Assembly (NCBI GenBank): GCA_035299085.1
Contig: DATGXG010000033.1
Coordinates: 124,001-188,000, forward strand
DNA: 64,000 bases
Direction of reading: 5' to 3'
From: Bacteroidales bacterium
GTDB taxonomy: Bacteria > Bacteroidota > Bacteroidia > Bacteroidales > UBA10428
This document shows positions 34,601 to 43,462 of this stretch, piece after piece (the stretch's first letter is position 1; each line of letters starts with the position of its first letter). The notes below the pieces were generated by a model, which worked only from the letters and a program-made list of their open reading frames with translations, was not told the DNA's origin and did not search any database. Made by a program: the position numbers and the translations under genes.

Positions 34601-35509
34601 ATTGCAGAACGCATTGTTAACCGTCAGTGATCCGTCAAGAGAAGTCATTGACTTTCCAACCGGAGAATACTCAAATAATTCACGAAAATTCTCTTCACTT
34701 TCAATCAATAATTGTTCATGTTGTTTACGTAGTGATATATCTCTGACTATAGCCCATATGCCATCATTTTCTCCCTTGTCATTCTTGAAAAGAAAAGATC
34801 GTATTTCAACCGGAAAAATTGTACCATCTTTTCTGATATATTCTTTTTCATATACATCTGAATATCCTTCTTTAAGAACCTGCTCTTTAATAATTTCAGC
34901 CTCAAAGGCATGCCATTTTTGTGGCGTAATATCAGTATATTTCAAAACTTGTAACTCTGATAACGTGTAGGCCAACATTTGCTCAAAAGCCCTGTTACAA
35001 TTCTCAATAATTCCGTTCATAGTCACAAAGGCAAATCCATCCATCATACTCTCAAGGAGTTTGTGGTATTTGTTTTCGGCAAACCTTAGAGCTTCTTGTG
35101 CTTTCTTCTCTTTCTCTTTCTTTTTTCTATCTTCCACAACCGTTTTAACGGTTGCAGCAAGACCTTTCATATGTTTTTCTGATTTCATAATATAATCGGC
35201 TGCTCCTGCCCTCATCGTCTGGATGGCAATTTCTTCCGAACCGGTACCCGTTATAATTATAACCGGCAGATTAGGGTCGGTTTGCTTAACCATTTCAATA
35301 ACCTGTAGACCTTCAAATCCCCTGATATTGAAATCACTAAGCACTAAGTCAAATATTTCTTCGTTGAGATATTTGATGAATTTCTCCCGGCTTTCTGCTT
35401 CTTTCACTTCAAAGACACTGTGATGATTTATGAGGAGGTCTCTGACAAGTTTACGATCATGCATATTGTCATCGACATACAAAATCCTGATTTTATCTTC
35501 CATATGCAT
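31661..35509 (-). CDS. Hybrid histidine kinase with two receivers and multiple PAS domains
   Basis: The 1282-residue protein starts with a receiver (YVDDN near 12-16, LSDFNIRGFEGL with the phospho-Asp near 58). About six PAS/PAC units follow to roughly residue 900 (repeated FRDI/DITxRK ends). Next come HisKA with NISHEIRTPLNAIVGF (His near 926), a GHKL ATPase (GNALKFTHKGY, VEDSGIGIS, GGTGLGLALSKG) and a C-terminal receiver (VAEDDTNNF, VLMDIKMPVMDG). There are no TM segments, so it is a cytoplasmic sensor. A second start (M3) lies at 35503. It shares the region with a second hybrid kinase and a cupin gene; no output DNA-binding regulator is adjacent. Confidence 0.93.
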   Translation of the reverse strand: MHMEDKIRILYVDDNMHDRKLVRDLLINHHSVFEVKEAESREKFIKYLNEEIFDLVLSDFNIRGFEGLQVIEMVKQTDPNLPVIIITGTGSEEIAIQTMRAGAADYIMKSEKHMKGLAATVKTVVEDRKKKEKEKKAQEALRFAENKYHKLLESMMDGFAFVTMNGIIENCNRAFEQMLAYTLSELQVLKYTDITPQKWHAFEAEIIKEQVLKEGYSDVYEKEYIRKDGTIFPVEIRSFLFKNDKGENDGIWAIVRDISLRKQHEQLLIESEENFRELFEYSPVGKSMTSLDGSLTVNNAFCNMLGYTRDELLTKKWQDITFHEDISKSDEVSKSLLNGDDSVARFEKRFVHKNGQIVWTDISVYLRRDKENNPKFFITTVSDITERKKAEEELALRNVLLTTQQEVSLDGILIVDENDAIISYNNKFVEMMNIHQELLLKKSDEALLQYMVNNIENPEQFLSRVEYLYNHRQETSFDEIHFKDGMILERFSSPMFGKGDHYYGRVWYFRDITNRKNAERKLLESESRFRSYFELSIAGIAITSPTMKWIEVNEYLCYLLGYSREELIALTWSELTYPEDINLDLENFKKVMQGEMDGYSIDKRFVRKDGSIIWTSLSVKCVRQSNGKVDYFMALLFDLTARKQAEESLQKTSSELQLIIKNMLNAFIVWESVFDEKGNYVSFRFGLFNDAYERILRVKQEEVFGKDVFEIWPGTEKSWVEVYGKVATTGIPQIFDMYHEPTKGWYHCHAYRPTDSSRMICVIFEDITARKLMEEKLVWEQYLIHSLLDNIPDYIYFKDLESRFIRINKALARVFGLDDPLKALGKSDFDFFKTEHSQEAYSDEQNIIKSGVPLIGKEEMEVWFDRPSTWVSTTKMPLKNTKGEIIGTFGISRDITEIKKIQDDLLRSKEKAEESDRLKTAFLQNISHEIRTPLNAIVGFSTILGSSELPEEKKKEFANIINVSNDQLLSVISGIIALSTLDAGQEQVTNKETNLDEILKSVYDQFSLNQTNTEVTLSYFTDAFGLSSIVFTDSVKLMQILINLVGNALKFTHKGYVKFGYTIAGNTIQFSVEDSGIGISEDMHDLIFERFRQIDNSSTRKYGGTGLGLALSKGYVDLLGGEIKVSSKPGQGSTFIFTLPYKPVFRSFHSEVMPVFAGMESTASGKKILVAEDDTNNFMLVEEILISKGIKVSRASNGLEALDACSGKYPPDIVLMDIKMPVMDGMEATKKIKAIKPNIIIIALTAYASELDVHHILSSGCDDYIQKPIRVENLFQTLLKYL

Positions 35510-35841
35510 TTCGAGTTTATGTAAATGGTATCTATTTATACTGGATTAGGTTGGAATAGTATAATATAGAATCCGGAATATTATTAATGATTTTCAAATA
35601 AACAAGATAACAGGTTAGCTTAGATAACGAACACTTATAAAGATAGTAATATTTTGCCAATGGTTTATGAGCTATTTACTCATTCACAAGGCTTAAAATC
35701 ATGTATTATCCTTTCTGAGACAAGATCACAACATCAAAGATTAATAAATGATGTTTTTACTAAGAAATCGCCTCTTGCTAAACCGCATGTTGAGATCCGA
35801 ACATTCGCTGCATAACCGAAGGTGGCTGAATTGTTTGGATT

Positions 35842-36192
35842 TTATTGTTCATCCTTCTCAGGCCAAATACCTTTAATACTGTTTAACTCATCCTGAAATT
35901 TAAAAAGACTCAATGGAATATTTTGCGATGCACCAGTCCAATGCTTTTCTCCAGGATCAACCCATATTATGTCGCCCCTATGAATTTCTTCAACCTTACC
36001 TCCTTCCTTTTGTATCCGACCTATTCCAGATAATACAAATAGAATTTGTCCAAGTGGATGAGTATGCCAGGCAGTTTTTGCTCCGGGTTCAAAATTAACA
36101 ATTGAGGCAAATGATTTTTGGTATTTCCTTGGTTGAATACAATTTTGGAGTACTTCTTCGGAAAATTGAAAATTAGATCTAATGATTTCCAT
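35842..36192 (-). CDS. Single-domain cupin protein
   Basis: I chose the ATG at 36192, giving 116 residues. The cupin motif 1 is AWHTHPLGQILFVLSGIGRIQ (metal ligands H, H and Q/E), and motif 2 is HRGDIIWVDPGEKHW (near 71-85, ending in a ligand H). Small cupins of this kind bind a metal and a small ligand, but the substrate cannot be told. It sits between two hybrid kinases on the same strand and may bind or modify a signal for them. The 332-bp stretch to its left (35510-35841) shows no gene. Confidence 0.8.
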   Translation of the reverse strand: MEIIRSNFQFSEEVLQNCIQPRKYQKSFASIVNFEPGAKTAWHTHPLGQILFVLSGIGRIQKEGGKVEEIHRGDIIWVDPGEKHWTGASQNIPLSLFKFQDELNSIKGIWPEKDEQ

Positions 36193-36269
36193 AATGACAA
36201 GGTTGTCTTTTGAAAGAAACAAATTGCTCTTAATTAAAGTTGAATGAGCAAATCTGATTGAGTTGACTT

Positions 36270-39137
36270 CTAGGTTAAAAAGCTTTCAATTACCGAGAAA
36301 AGCTTTGTTTTCTTAAAGGGTTTTGTAATAAATTCATCACAACCAGCATTCAAGCAATTTACCCTATCTTCCTCTGTAGCAAAAGCTGTTTGTGCTATAA
36401 CCGGCAGATCTTTCTTCCGTTCTTTAATTTCTTTAACAAGGTCAAGACCATTAGCATCCGGTAATCTCATATCAAGCAGTACTAAATCAAATTTATTCAA
36501 TACTTTATAGAAAGCCTGCGTTTCCTTTCCATTACGGGCAACCGAGAGGTTGAAACCACTGTTCTGAAACAGGTGTTTTATATATTCCAATGTATAGAAA
36601 TCATCCTCAATTAGCAGTATATTCTTCACTTCCTTATGATTTATCTTTTTGTGATTCGATTCCTGTTTTTCAAACTTGCTTATATTGTTCTCAAAATTGA
36701 TGGAGAAACTAAAAGTACTGCCTTTCCCTGCTTCTGATTCAACCTTAATATCACCACCCAATAAACTGGCATTCCCTTTGCAAATAGCCAGACCGAGTCC
36801 GGTACCTCCAAAATTCCTGTTCAGATCATTTTTTGCCTGTCTGAAAATTTCAAAAATGTAATCATGGTGTTGTGGGGCTATTCCAATACCAGTATCGCTT
36901 ACAAAACAGGTCAGCTGTTTGTAGTTATGACCTTGATATCCAAATTGAATTTTACCGGAATCAGTGAATTTTATGGCATTCTCCAATAAGTTGTTGAATA
37001 TTTGTTTAAGTTTCGTCAAATCCGTTGTGATTTCTAAGTTCTCCGGTGCTCTGACACATTCAAGCCTGATGTGGTCTTTCATAGACTGTTCAAGACGCTT
37101 ACTGAAAACAAGATATAGCTCATTGAGTATTTCATTGAGAGAAACAGTTTCAAAGTAGAGCGAAGTAGTATTCGATTCCAATTTAGAAATATCTAATATA
37201 TCATTGATAAGATGAAGGAGTTCATTTGATTTTAATATAATGATCGATGTAAATTCTTTAATTTCAGTATTTGTCAACTTTTTACTGTTCATTAATTCGG
37301 CAAAGCCAATAATGGCATTCATGGGGCTACGAATTTCATGACTCAGATTTGCAATAAATGCTGATTTCAGCCGAGCCGATTCTTCGGCTTTCTCTCTGGC
37401 AATAATTAAGTCCTGATTGACCCTTTTGATTCTTTCATTGGATTGTTTGAGATTTTCATTTGTACAGTAATATTTGTCATTGAGAATGCCCAACTGCTTA
37501 TTCTGATCCATTAATTTCTGTTCATTGAATAGCAATTCATGTTCCTTTTCAATCAGACTTTGTTTTACCTGCGTTTCCCTTTTCTGAAGATCTATTTTAT
37601 CAAGTGCATAAGAGATATCGTCGCAAAGTTGTGTGAACAGGTCAATCTCTTCAGTTTTAAAATAACCCACTTCATAGGAGAAGAGATTTATTGAGCCTAT
37701 CATTATTGAATTTCTCATCAATGGGAATATGGCCATCGAACGGAATTTTTCAACCTCCAGTCTTTCACGCCAGCTTTTTAATCGTGTATCATTAATAATA
37801 TCATTACTTACAAATCTTTCTCCCTCTATAAAGCTAACTGTCCTGGAATCCGATTCATTATTGTGAACGGTAAAATAACTGAATGCGTCAATTCTGCTTT
37901 TCTTAAGTCCACATTGAGCTAGACATTCAATAACGCCGGTGTTATCATTTTTCAAACCTACCCAACAAAGGGCATAGTCTCCTTCATTAAAAATAATGTT
38001 GCATACCTCGCTCAACAAGCTTTCCTTCTCACTGTTTTTCACAATAGCTCTTTCAACGTTATTGAGAAATTTAAATAATCGATTTAATTTACCTATGGTC
38101 TTTAAATCATTGACTCTCTGTGCATAAAAACTAAGATTTCGCTTATCTGAAATGTGTCGAAACAACAATCCCAAACTTAAAATAATAAGGGCTACACTAC
38201 TGTAAATAAGTAATTCCCTTACTCTTAAACCTTGAAATAATTCACTGGTGTCCTTCTTTACAACGATTTTCCAGTCAAAATCAGGTACCGATTTAGAAAC
38301 AGCCAAAACATTATGACCACGATAATCAGTCCCCATTAGTGAAGTTTCTTCGGCCAAAATTGCTTTAGCAGCAGGAAGATTTGGTGTCGATACAGGTAGT
38401 TTAAATGCTAATGATGTCTTGGCTCGAAATCTTAGTTGATTAAGGTAAACAATATCATCACCTACCCTTTTAACCAATAGAATTTCTCCACTTTTACCTG
38501 CGGAAGGCATTGACTGAATCAATTTAAAAAATCCTGATTCAGGGTCAAGGATGAACTCAACGGCGCCGATTTTATGTCTCTGACCTTCATTAATTTTTAT
38601 AAGGGGGACAAAAATCGGAATAAAGATGGTATTCTGAAACTTGGTAAGAGTTCCGAATACAATCCTTTCTTCATTAAGGCATTGTTGAACACCATCTTTT
38701 GTTATGTTTAGCCTTGACCAATCCATTGTATCGCTACCAACAGAAAACAGACTGTTCCATGTATTATTTTCGATTATTGTAAAAGACCGGTATTGATGAT
38801 TGTTTACTATCGGGCTTAACCAGTCTTGTATCTCATTGGCATAAGTGTTATTTCCTGTTTTCAAATAATTGTAAACTGAATTAATAAAAGTTTGATTTCC
38901 TTCCAGGAATCTTGCTTCACTGTATCTTTCGTTTCTGAAATCTGATATTTGATTTATCTTCAGCTGAGCGATTGACTCTAATTCTGAGGTTCGGGTTTCA
39001 ATAATTTCCCTGCGAAGAGCTCTGTTTACTATGATTCCCAGGAGGAGTATAATTAGTGAGATTACTAAAAACAGAATATGTGAACGGTTTCGATTTTTAG
39101 AACGCTCATTATCAGTATCGTTTGTGGTGTTTGCCAT
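36270..39137 (-). CDS. Membrane hybrid histidine kinase with GAF domain and receiver
   Basis: This 955-residue protein has TM1 near 17-37 (LFLVISLIILLLGIIVNRAL), an extracytoplasmic sensor of about 260 residues and TM2 near 307-326. A GAF domain follows (about 350-515; CNIIFNEGDYALCWVGL, FPLMRNSIMIGSINLFS), then a coiled coil, HisKA (ANLSHEIRSPMNAIIGF), GHKL (NAIKFTDSGKI, DTGIGIA, GGTGLGLAICKG) and a C-terminal receiver (LIEDDFYTLEY, LLDMRLPDANGLD). All catalytic residues are present. It should sense an external or periplasmic cue. It lies 77 bp upstream of the cupin gene. Its N-terminal fold is not one I can name with certainty. Confidence 0.93.
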   Translation of the reverse strand: MANTTNDTDNERSKNRNRSHILFLVISLIILLLGIIVNRALRREIIETRTSELESIAQLKINQISDFRNERYSEARFLEGNQTFINSVYNYLKTGNNTYANEIQDWLSPIVNNHQYRSFTIIENNTWNSLFSVGSDTMDWSRLNITKDGVQQCLNEERIVFGTLTKFQNTIFIPIFVPLIKINEGQRHKIGAVEFILDPESGFFKLIQSMPSAGKSGEILLVKRVGDDIVYLNQLRFRAKTSLAFKLPVSTPNLPAAKAILAEETSLMGTDYRGHNVLAVSKSVPDFDWKIVVKKDTSELFQGLRVRELLIYSSVALIILSLGLLFRHISDKRNLSFYAQRVNDLKTIGKLNRLFKFLNNVERAIVKNSEKESLLSEVCNIIFNEGDYALCWVGLKNDNTGVIECLAQCGLKKSRIDAFSYFTVHNNESDSRTVSFIEGERFVSNDIINDTRLKSWRERLEVEKFRSMAIFPLMRNSIMIGSINLFSYEVGYFKTEEIDLFTQLCDDISYALDKIDLQKRETQVKQSLIEKEHELLFNEQKLMDQNKQLGILNDKYYCTNENLKQSNERIKRVNQDLIIAREKAEESARLKSAFIANLSHEIRSPMNAIIGFAELMNSKKLTNTEIKEFTSIIILKSNELLHLINDILDISKLESNTTSLYFETVSLNEILNELYLVFSKRLEQSMKDHIRLECVRAPENLEITTDLTKLKQIFNNLLENAIKFTDSGKIQFGYQGHNYKQLTCFVSDTGIGIAPQHHDYIFEIFRQAKNDLNRNFGGTGLGLAICKGNASLLGGDIKVESEAGKGSTFSFSINFENNISKFEKQESNHKKINHKEVKNILLIEDDFYTLEYIKHLFQNSGFNLSVARNGKETQAFYKVLNKFDLVLLDMRLPDANGLDLVKEIKERKKDLPVIAQTAFATEEDRVNCLNAGCDEFITKPFKKTKLFSVIESFLT

Positions 39138-39219
39138 GTTGAAATCCTTTCATGAAACGAAAACATCGAATGAATAAAGGAACAACTTCAGAAATCTAAT
39201 GTTTATGCAAGTTTTAGGA

Positions 39220-39573
39220 TTATTCGCCTGTTAAGTTTATTTCATATGATTTATCCCACCATGAAAAAACATGATTTATCTGAATAATGATGAACATAAT
39301 AGTATTGAAAGACGTTGCCTTTTGTAACCTGCCATTAAGTTGCAATCTGGTCTTTCTCAATAATGATACCTCCCGGTTTAGTAGCCTGTTCAGCCCCACT
39401 GCAACTTTCTTTTTGATTTTTGTATACCAATAATCCTTTTCAAGTGGAGAGTCCGCATATAAGTACCTTTTGATGGGCTCTTCCTCAATTAATGGATCAT
39501 AGCTATTCACAATCCGAAATGCCCTTAACAGAAAATTGCGGTATTCCTGTATTATATTATTTAAATCAATCAT
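39220..39573 (-). CDS. Hypothetical helical protein beside the hybrid kinase
   Basis: This 117-residue protein (IIQEYRNFLLRAFRIVNSYDPL, then KKKVAVGLNRLLNREVSLLRK) looks all-helical and rather basic. It has no signal peptide; a moderately hydrophobic stretch FNTIMFIIIQINHVFSW lies near 94-110. No motif is recognised. It precedes the membrane kinase by 82 bp on the same strand and may be co-transcribed. Confidence 0.5.
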   Translation of the reverse strand: MIDLNNIIQEYRNFLLRAFRIVNSYDPLIEEEPIKRYLYADSPLEKDYWYTKIKKKVAVGLNRLLNREVSLLRKTRLQLNGRLQKATSFNTIMFIIIQINHVFSWWDKSYEINLTGE

Positions 39574-39922
39574 ATAGTCAGAGCAAATTTCGATTAACTA
39601 TGTATAACAATTCAGCAATAATTATTACTTCAAAAGACTTATATATTTCTATCAGCTTAACTGGTTATCAATACGGTTAAAAACTTAATTAAAAACAGTA
39701 ACTTTCCGGGTATTAATGAGTCTTTACTTTATTTATAGTAAACACGCATGGAAGATACGGTCCTAATGTCGGCTGTAATAGAAGGAGATCCGGAGCTGAC
39801 CGACTTATTCAGTTAAAGGCTGTTGGCAAGAAGTAAATTTAAGTAGATGGGGATATGCCGGTTAACCATGCTTTAAACCTGAGGTTAACTGAAGACAGAT
39901 TGTGGCTTGTTCCGGCAATAAC

Positions 39923-40208
39923 CTATTTATTTAATTGTTTCCTGATCTTATCTAATAGTATTTGCTTATGAATAGCTGCTTTTGTCGTAAAATAAGCCTC
40001 GTCCCTGTTAAGTGCAACTATCTTATCGATATGCTGAAACTTTCATAATAATTATGATCAGCCACGTAAAGATCAGTAGAAGCGTCCAGATGCACCCTTG
40101 CTGACAATTCCCTGCCCGGCTCAAAAGACTGTATATCTTTGAGAAATCTATTGGCAGCCACAATGGGTTTTATTGTATACCATGTATCAAGTCCTCCTAT
40201 GCGACTTG
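39923..40208 (-). pseudogene. Decayed 3' end of an unidentified gene
   Basis: On the minus strand two overlapping frames give a coherent sequence: GGLDTWYTIKPIVAANRFLK and FEPGRELSARVHLDAS, then a one-base shift after ADHNYYE to FQHIDKIVALNRDEAYF and HKQILLDKIRKQLNK, ending at TAG (39925-39923). The upstream part of the gene is absent. The family is not recognised. The surrounding 39574-39922 holds no gene. Confidence 0.45.
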
Positions 40209-40218
40209 ATATTACTAT

Positions 40219-40551
40219 TTGCGGATCGGCAGTTGGGCAGCCAACGGAAAGCCCGTTACTGAGAAAAGCGATATTAAGATTTCAATTTCACACAGCCGGA
40301 CTGTTTTGCTGATGACAATGGGTAAAGATGAACAGGGATGCGATATCGAGTACGTATGCAAACGAGATAGAAAAGAATGGGAGTTACTTTTCGAGGGTAG
40401 ATTTTTAGCCCCAATTGGACAATATAAACGAAAACTGGCATACGGTTCCAATACGATTGTCTTTTGCAAAAGACCCAACGAAAACAGTATACCTGTAATT
40501 AATGAGCTACCGGTTGAGTTGGTTAATGAAATAGTTAAGGTGCTATTCTAA
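40219..40551 (+). pseudogene. Fragment resembling a 4'-phosphopantetheinyl transferase domain
   Basis: The frame starts without an ATG and encodes SWAANGKPVTEKSDIKISIS followed by HS, then GKDEQGCDIEYVCKRDRKEW. The SHS and G-x-DIE motifs with a following basic helix resemble the Sfp/AcpS-type transferase fold that loads phosphopantetheine onto carrier proteins. The later W-x-x-KEA motif is missing and the C-terminus does not match, so it is at best a remnant. It is divergent from the decayed fragment at 39923-40208. Confidence 0.35.
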
Positions 40552-40594
40552 TAGTTATCAGTACCATTAGTCCGCTCTAGTTAGATCCATAAAA

Positions 40595-40631
40595 CAAGAA
40601 GCTGCCTAAAAAGACATAAGGCAGCTTCTTG
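40595..40631. terminator. 13-bp hairpin terminator-like element
   Basis: CAAGAAGCTGCCT pairs with AGGCAGCTTCTTG around an 11-nt A-rich loop. It separates the decayed fragments from the permease gene. No gene is seen between 40632 and 40852. Confidence 0.65.
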
Positions 40632-40852
40632 AAATGTTAAAGTTATATTGATAAATAGTAAAAGTCAACTTTTCAGCGAAGGTTTGAATTTTGACGAATT
40701 TGTTATTTATCAGAAATACTGCTTTTGCCGGGCACCGATAAAGAAAATGGTAAAGGACATAATTATCCCGAAAATTCAGATAAAATTATGTAACCGTTTG
40801 AAAGTTAACTATGTCAAATATATGTTATCCAAACTCAAATACTACAATTATG

Positions 40853-43273
40853 TTAACATCCAATCTGAAAATCGGGATCAGAATGATCGCCCGACAGAAA
40901 ATTTACGCTCTAATCAATTTGGTTGGACTGGCTGTTGGATTAACAACTTGCCTTTTCCTCATATTATACATCATAGATGAATATCGCTTTGATTCTTTCC
41001 ATAAAGATGCTGAACGAACATACCGTGTCAATCTTTACGGAAAATTGGCCAGCCAGGAATTTAATACTTGTTATACAGCAGCGCCGATCGCTGCAGGTAT
41101 GAAATCGGAATTTCCTGAAATTGAAGATGCATGCCGCATTGCCATCTGGAATGATCTTCCGGTTCGATATAATGAGATCAGCTTCACAGAGAGCAAGGTA
41201 CTGGTGGCTGATTCCAATTATTTCAGTTTTTTCAGCTTTAATTTACTGCAGGGGAATAAGTCTTCTGTATTGAATGAACCTAACGGAATGGTACTTACCG
41301 AATCTATGGCTGGACGCCTGTTTGGATACAAAGGACAGGGCGATAATTCTCCGATAGGTAAAACTGTGATAATTGGTCCGGATAAAAAGGTATTCAAAGT
41401 ATCGGGCATAACAGAAGATCCGCCTCATCATTCACATTTTCATTATAGTCTCATACTGCCCATGGAATCCTGGGAAGGAAGTCACAGTCCGATATGGTTA
41501 GGCAGCAATGTTAATACTTACCTTAAGCTGGATCCTAATACATCCTGGACTGAACTTCAAAACAGGTTTCCGGAATTGGTTAAAAAATATGTAGGACCAC
41601 AGGTTCAGGCAGCGATGGGAATTAGCATGGATGACTTTATAAATAAAGGAGGCGCATATGGTTTTACACTTCAACCTATGCTGAAAATTCACCTGAAATC
41701 TGATCTGGATCGTGAACTCGAGCCGGGAGGAAACATGAGCACAATTTATATCCTGATTACCATCATCATTTTTGTACTGGCGATAGCTTGTATAAATTTC
41801 ATGAATCTTGCAACAGCCAGATTTTCAGTCAGGGCAAGGGAGGTTGGAGTGCGTAAAACAATGGGTGCTTCCAAAAAAATACTTATTTTCCAGTTTCTGA
41901 GCGAATCCTTTTTAATGACCTTCCTTTCATTTCTCCTTGCCCTTGTCTTGATAGCCACCCTAATGACAAGGTTTAATATGCTTTCAGGAAAAGAACTTGA
42001 TCTGAATATGTTCATCCGTTTTGATTTCATCCTGGGGATCATTGCTTTTCTTTTGATTATAGCGATAATTGCGGGCAGCTATCCTGCATTCTACCTTTCA
42101 TCATTTAAACCAGTGGAAGTGTTGAAGGGCAGGATAAAGGCCGGCAAATCGAGCAGTCTGATCAGACGAGGGCTCGTGGTGTTTCAGTTCTTTGTCTCAG
42201 CAATCCTGATTGTTTCCACCCTCATAATTTATAAACAGCTGAAACATCTGGATAAGAAAGATCTTGGTTTTAGCAATGAAAATATCCTGGTTATAAAAAA
42301 TGCGGATGCACTCGGTAATAATATAATTTCCTTTAAGAATGAATTAAAAAGCATGGCCATCTTTAAATCTGCCAGTATTGTTGATATGGCTCCACCTGAT
42401 GTGGATGGTTCGGATGTTTTTTTTCCGGTAAAAGAAGATGCTAAAGATGTTGGATTTAATTATTTCACGGCCGATGAAGATTATCAAAATACACTCGGTA
42501 TATCCATGGCTTCCGGAAGATTTTTTTCAACTGAATTCCCATCAGATTCAAGTGCAGTTATTATAAACGAGGCAGCTGCAAGATTCATTGGATGGAACAA
42601 TGCTATTGGAGAAAAATTAAAGACTCATTGGGCTTCGATGAATGAACCCCGCACTATAATCGGAGTTGTTAAAGATTTCAATTTCCAGACACTTAAGAAA
42701 AACATCACGCCACTTGTCATTTTCCCGGGTTCTGATGGAAAAATACTTTTGGTAAGAATCGGTACACATGATATTGTAAGCGCAGTTGACCAGATTGAAT
42801 CGAAATGGAAGAACTTTACCGATGATGCTGATTTCCGGTATTCGTTTATCCATGAGGACTTTCAAGCCAAATTCAGAAATGAGAAGCAATTTGCCCAAAT
42901 TGTTATGGTATTTACCTTTCTGGCCATACTCATTGCCTGCCTGGGTTTATTCGGTCTATCTACTTTTATGGCTGAACAACGTCGTAAAGAAATGGGCGTA
43001 AGAAAAGTGCTGGGCGCTTCTTTTTCTTTATTACTGAAAATTTTGTCAGCAGAATCCCTGGGCCTTATCGCTGTTGCTTATGTCCTGGCAGTTCCGGTTA
43101 CCTGGCTACTGATCCACTGGTGGCTTAACTCGTTCGCATATCATATTGGTGCAGATCTGATGACTTTTATATATGGCGGACTCATAATTATTATTGTGAC
43201 AATATTGTCTGTATTGTATCAATCGATTAAGCTGACTAAAGAAGATCCGGTGAAAGCATTGCAATATGAGTAA
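40853..43273 (+). CDS. FtsX/MacB-type ABC transporter permease
   Basis: I chose the ATG at 40853 (MLTSNLKIGIRMIARQKIYA) over an earlier one at 40811, giving 806 residues. The N-terminal TM helix (ALINLVGLAVGLTTCLFLILYI) is followed by a MacB periplasmic core domain, an FtsX block of three TM helices (about 275-420; ARFSVRAREVGVRKTMGASK is the coupling segment), a second periplasmic domain and a second FtsX block (LSTFMAEQRRKEMGVRKVLGA). This duplicated layout is typical of Bacteroidota permeases that work with a separate MacB/LolD-type ATPase. No ATPase gene is adjacent, so it is an orphan here. These systems export peptides, lipoproteins or drugs. Confidence 0.9.
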   Translation, partial: LTSNLKIGIRMIARQKIYALINLVGLAVGLTTCLFLILYIIDEYRFDSFHKDAERTYRVNLYGKLASQEFNTCYTAAPIAAGMKSEFPEIEDACRIAIWNDLPVRYNEISFTESKVLVADSNYFSFFSFNLLQGNKSSVLNEPNGMVLTESMAGRLFGYKGQGDNSPIGKTVIIGPDKKVFKVSGITEDPPHHSHFHYSLILPMESWEGSHSPIWLGSNVNTYLKLDPNTSWTELQNRFPELVKKYVGPQVQAAMGISMDDFINKGGAYGFTLQPMLKIHLKSDLDRELEPGGNMSTIYILITIIIFVLAIACINFMNLATARFSVRAREVGVRKTMGASKKILIFQFLSESFLMTFLSFLLALVLIATLMTRFNMLSGKELDLNMFIRFDFILGIIAFLLIIAIIAGSYPAFYLSSFKPVEVLKGRIKAGKSSSLIRRGLVVFQFFVSAILIVSTLIIYKQLKHLDKKDLGFSNENILVIKNADALGNNIISFKNELKSMAIFKSASIVDMAPPDVDGSDVFFPVKEDAKDVGFNYFTADEDYQNTLGISMASGRFFSTEFPSDSSAVIINEAAARFIGWNNAIGEKLKTHWASMNEPRTIIGVVKDFNFQTLKKNITPLVIFPGSDGKILLVRIGTHDIVSAVDQIESKWKNFTDDADFRYSFIHEDFQAKFRNEKQFAQIVMVFTFLAILIACLGLFGLSTFMAEQRRKEMGVRKVLGASFSLLLKILSAESLGLIAVAYVLAVPVTWLLIHWWLNSFAYHIGADLMTFIYGGLIIIIVTILSVLYQSIKLTKEDPVKALQYE

Positions 43274-43414
43274 TCCGGAATGGTGCCTTTATATGTCAGA
43301 ACACCATGTTGATGATACAGCAGATCTATGCCAGAGTAAATTAACCAGGTAACGCCGGAACGAGCAGGTATGAACTACCTGTATCGCACTGGTATGAGCT
43401 GGTTTCTTCAATAA

Positions 43415-43434
43415 GGTTCCAATCCTTATTGGAT
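43415..43434 (+). repeat. tRNA-3'-end-like repeat R0
   Basis: GGTTCCAATCCTTATTGGAT shares the pattern GGTTCSAATCCTyAAyGGA with R1 (45088) and R2 (51776). It lies 28 bp behind the 3' end of the next minus-strand gene (43463). Confidence 0.4.
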
Positions 43435-43462
43435 CAAATTCTGATAATTTAAATGAAAAAAT

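Noticed and set aside
35842..36192. Cupin as part of the kinase proteins
   Set aside because: It has its own start and stop and is separated from both kinase genes by noncoding DNA.
40648..40980. Small gene ahead of the permease
   Set aside because: It overlaps the permease start in another frame and has no recognisable content.
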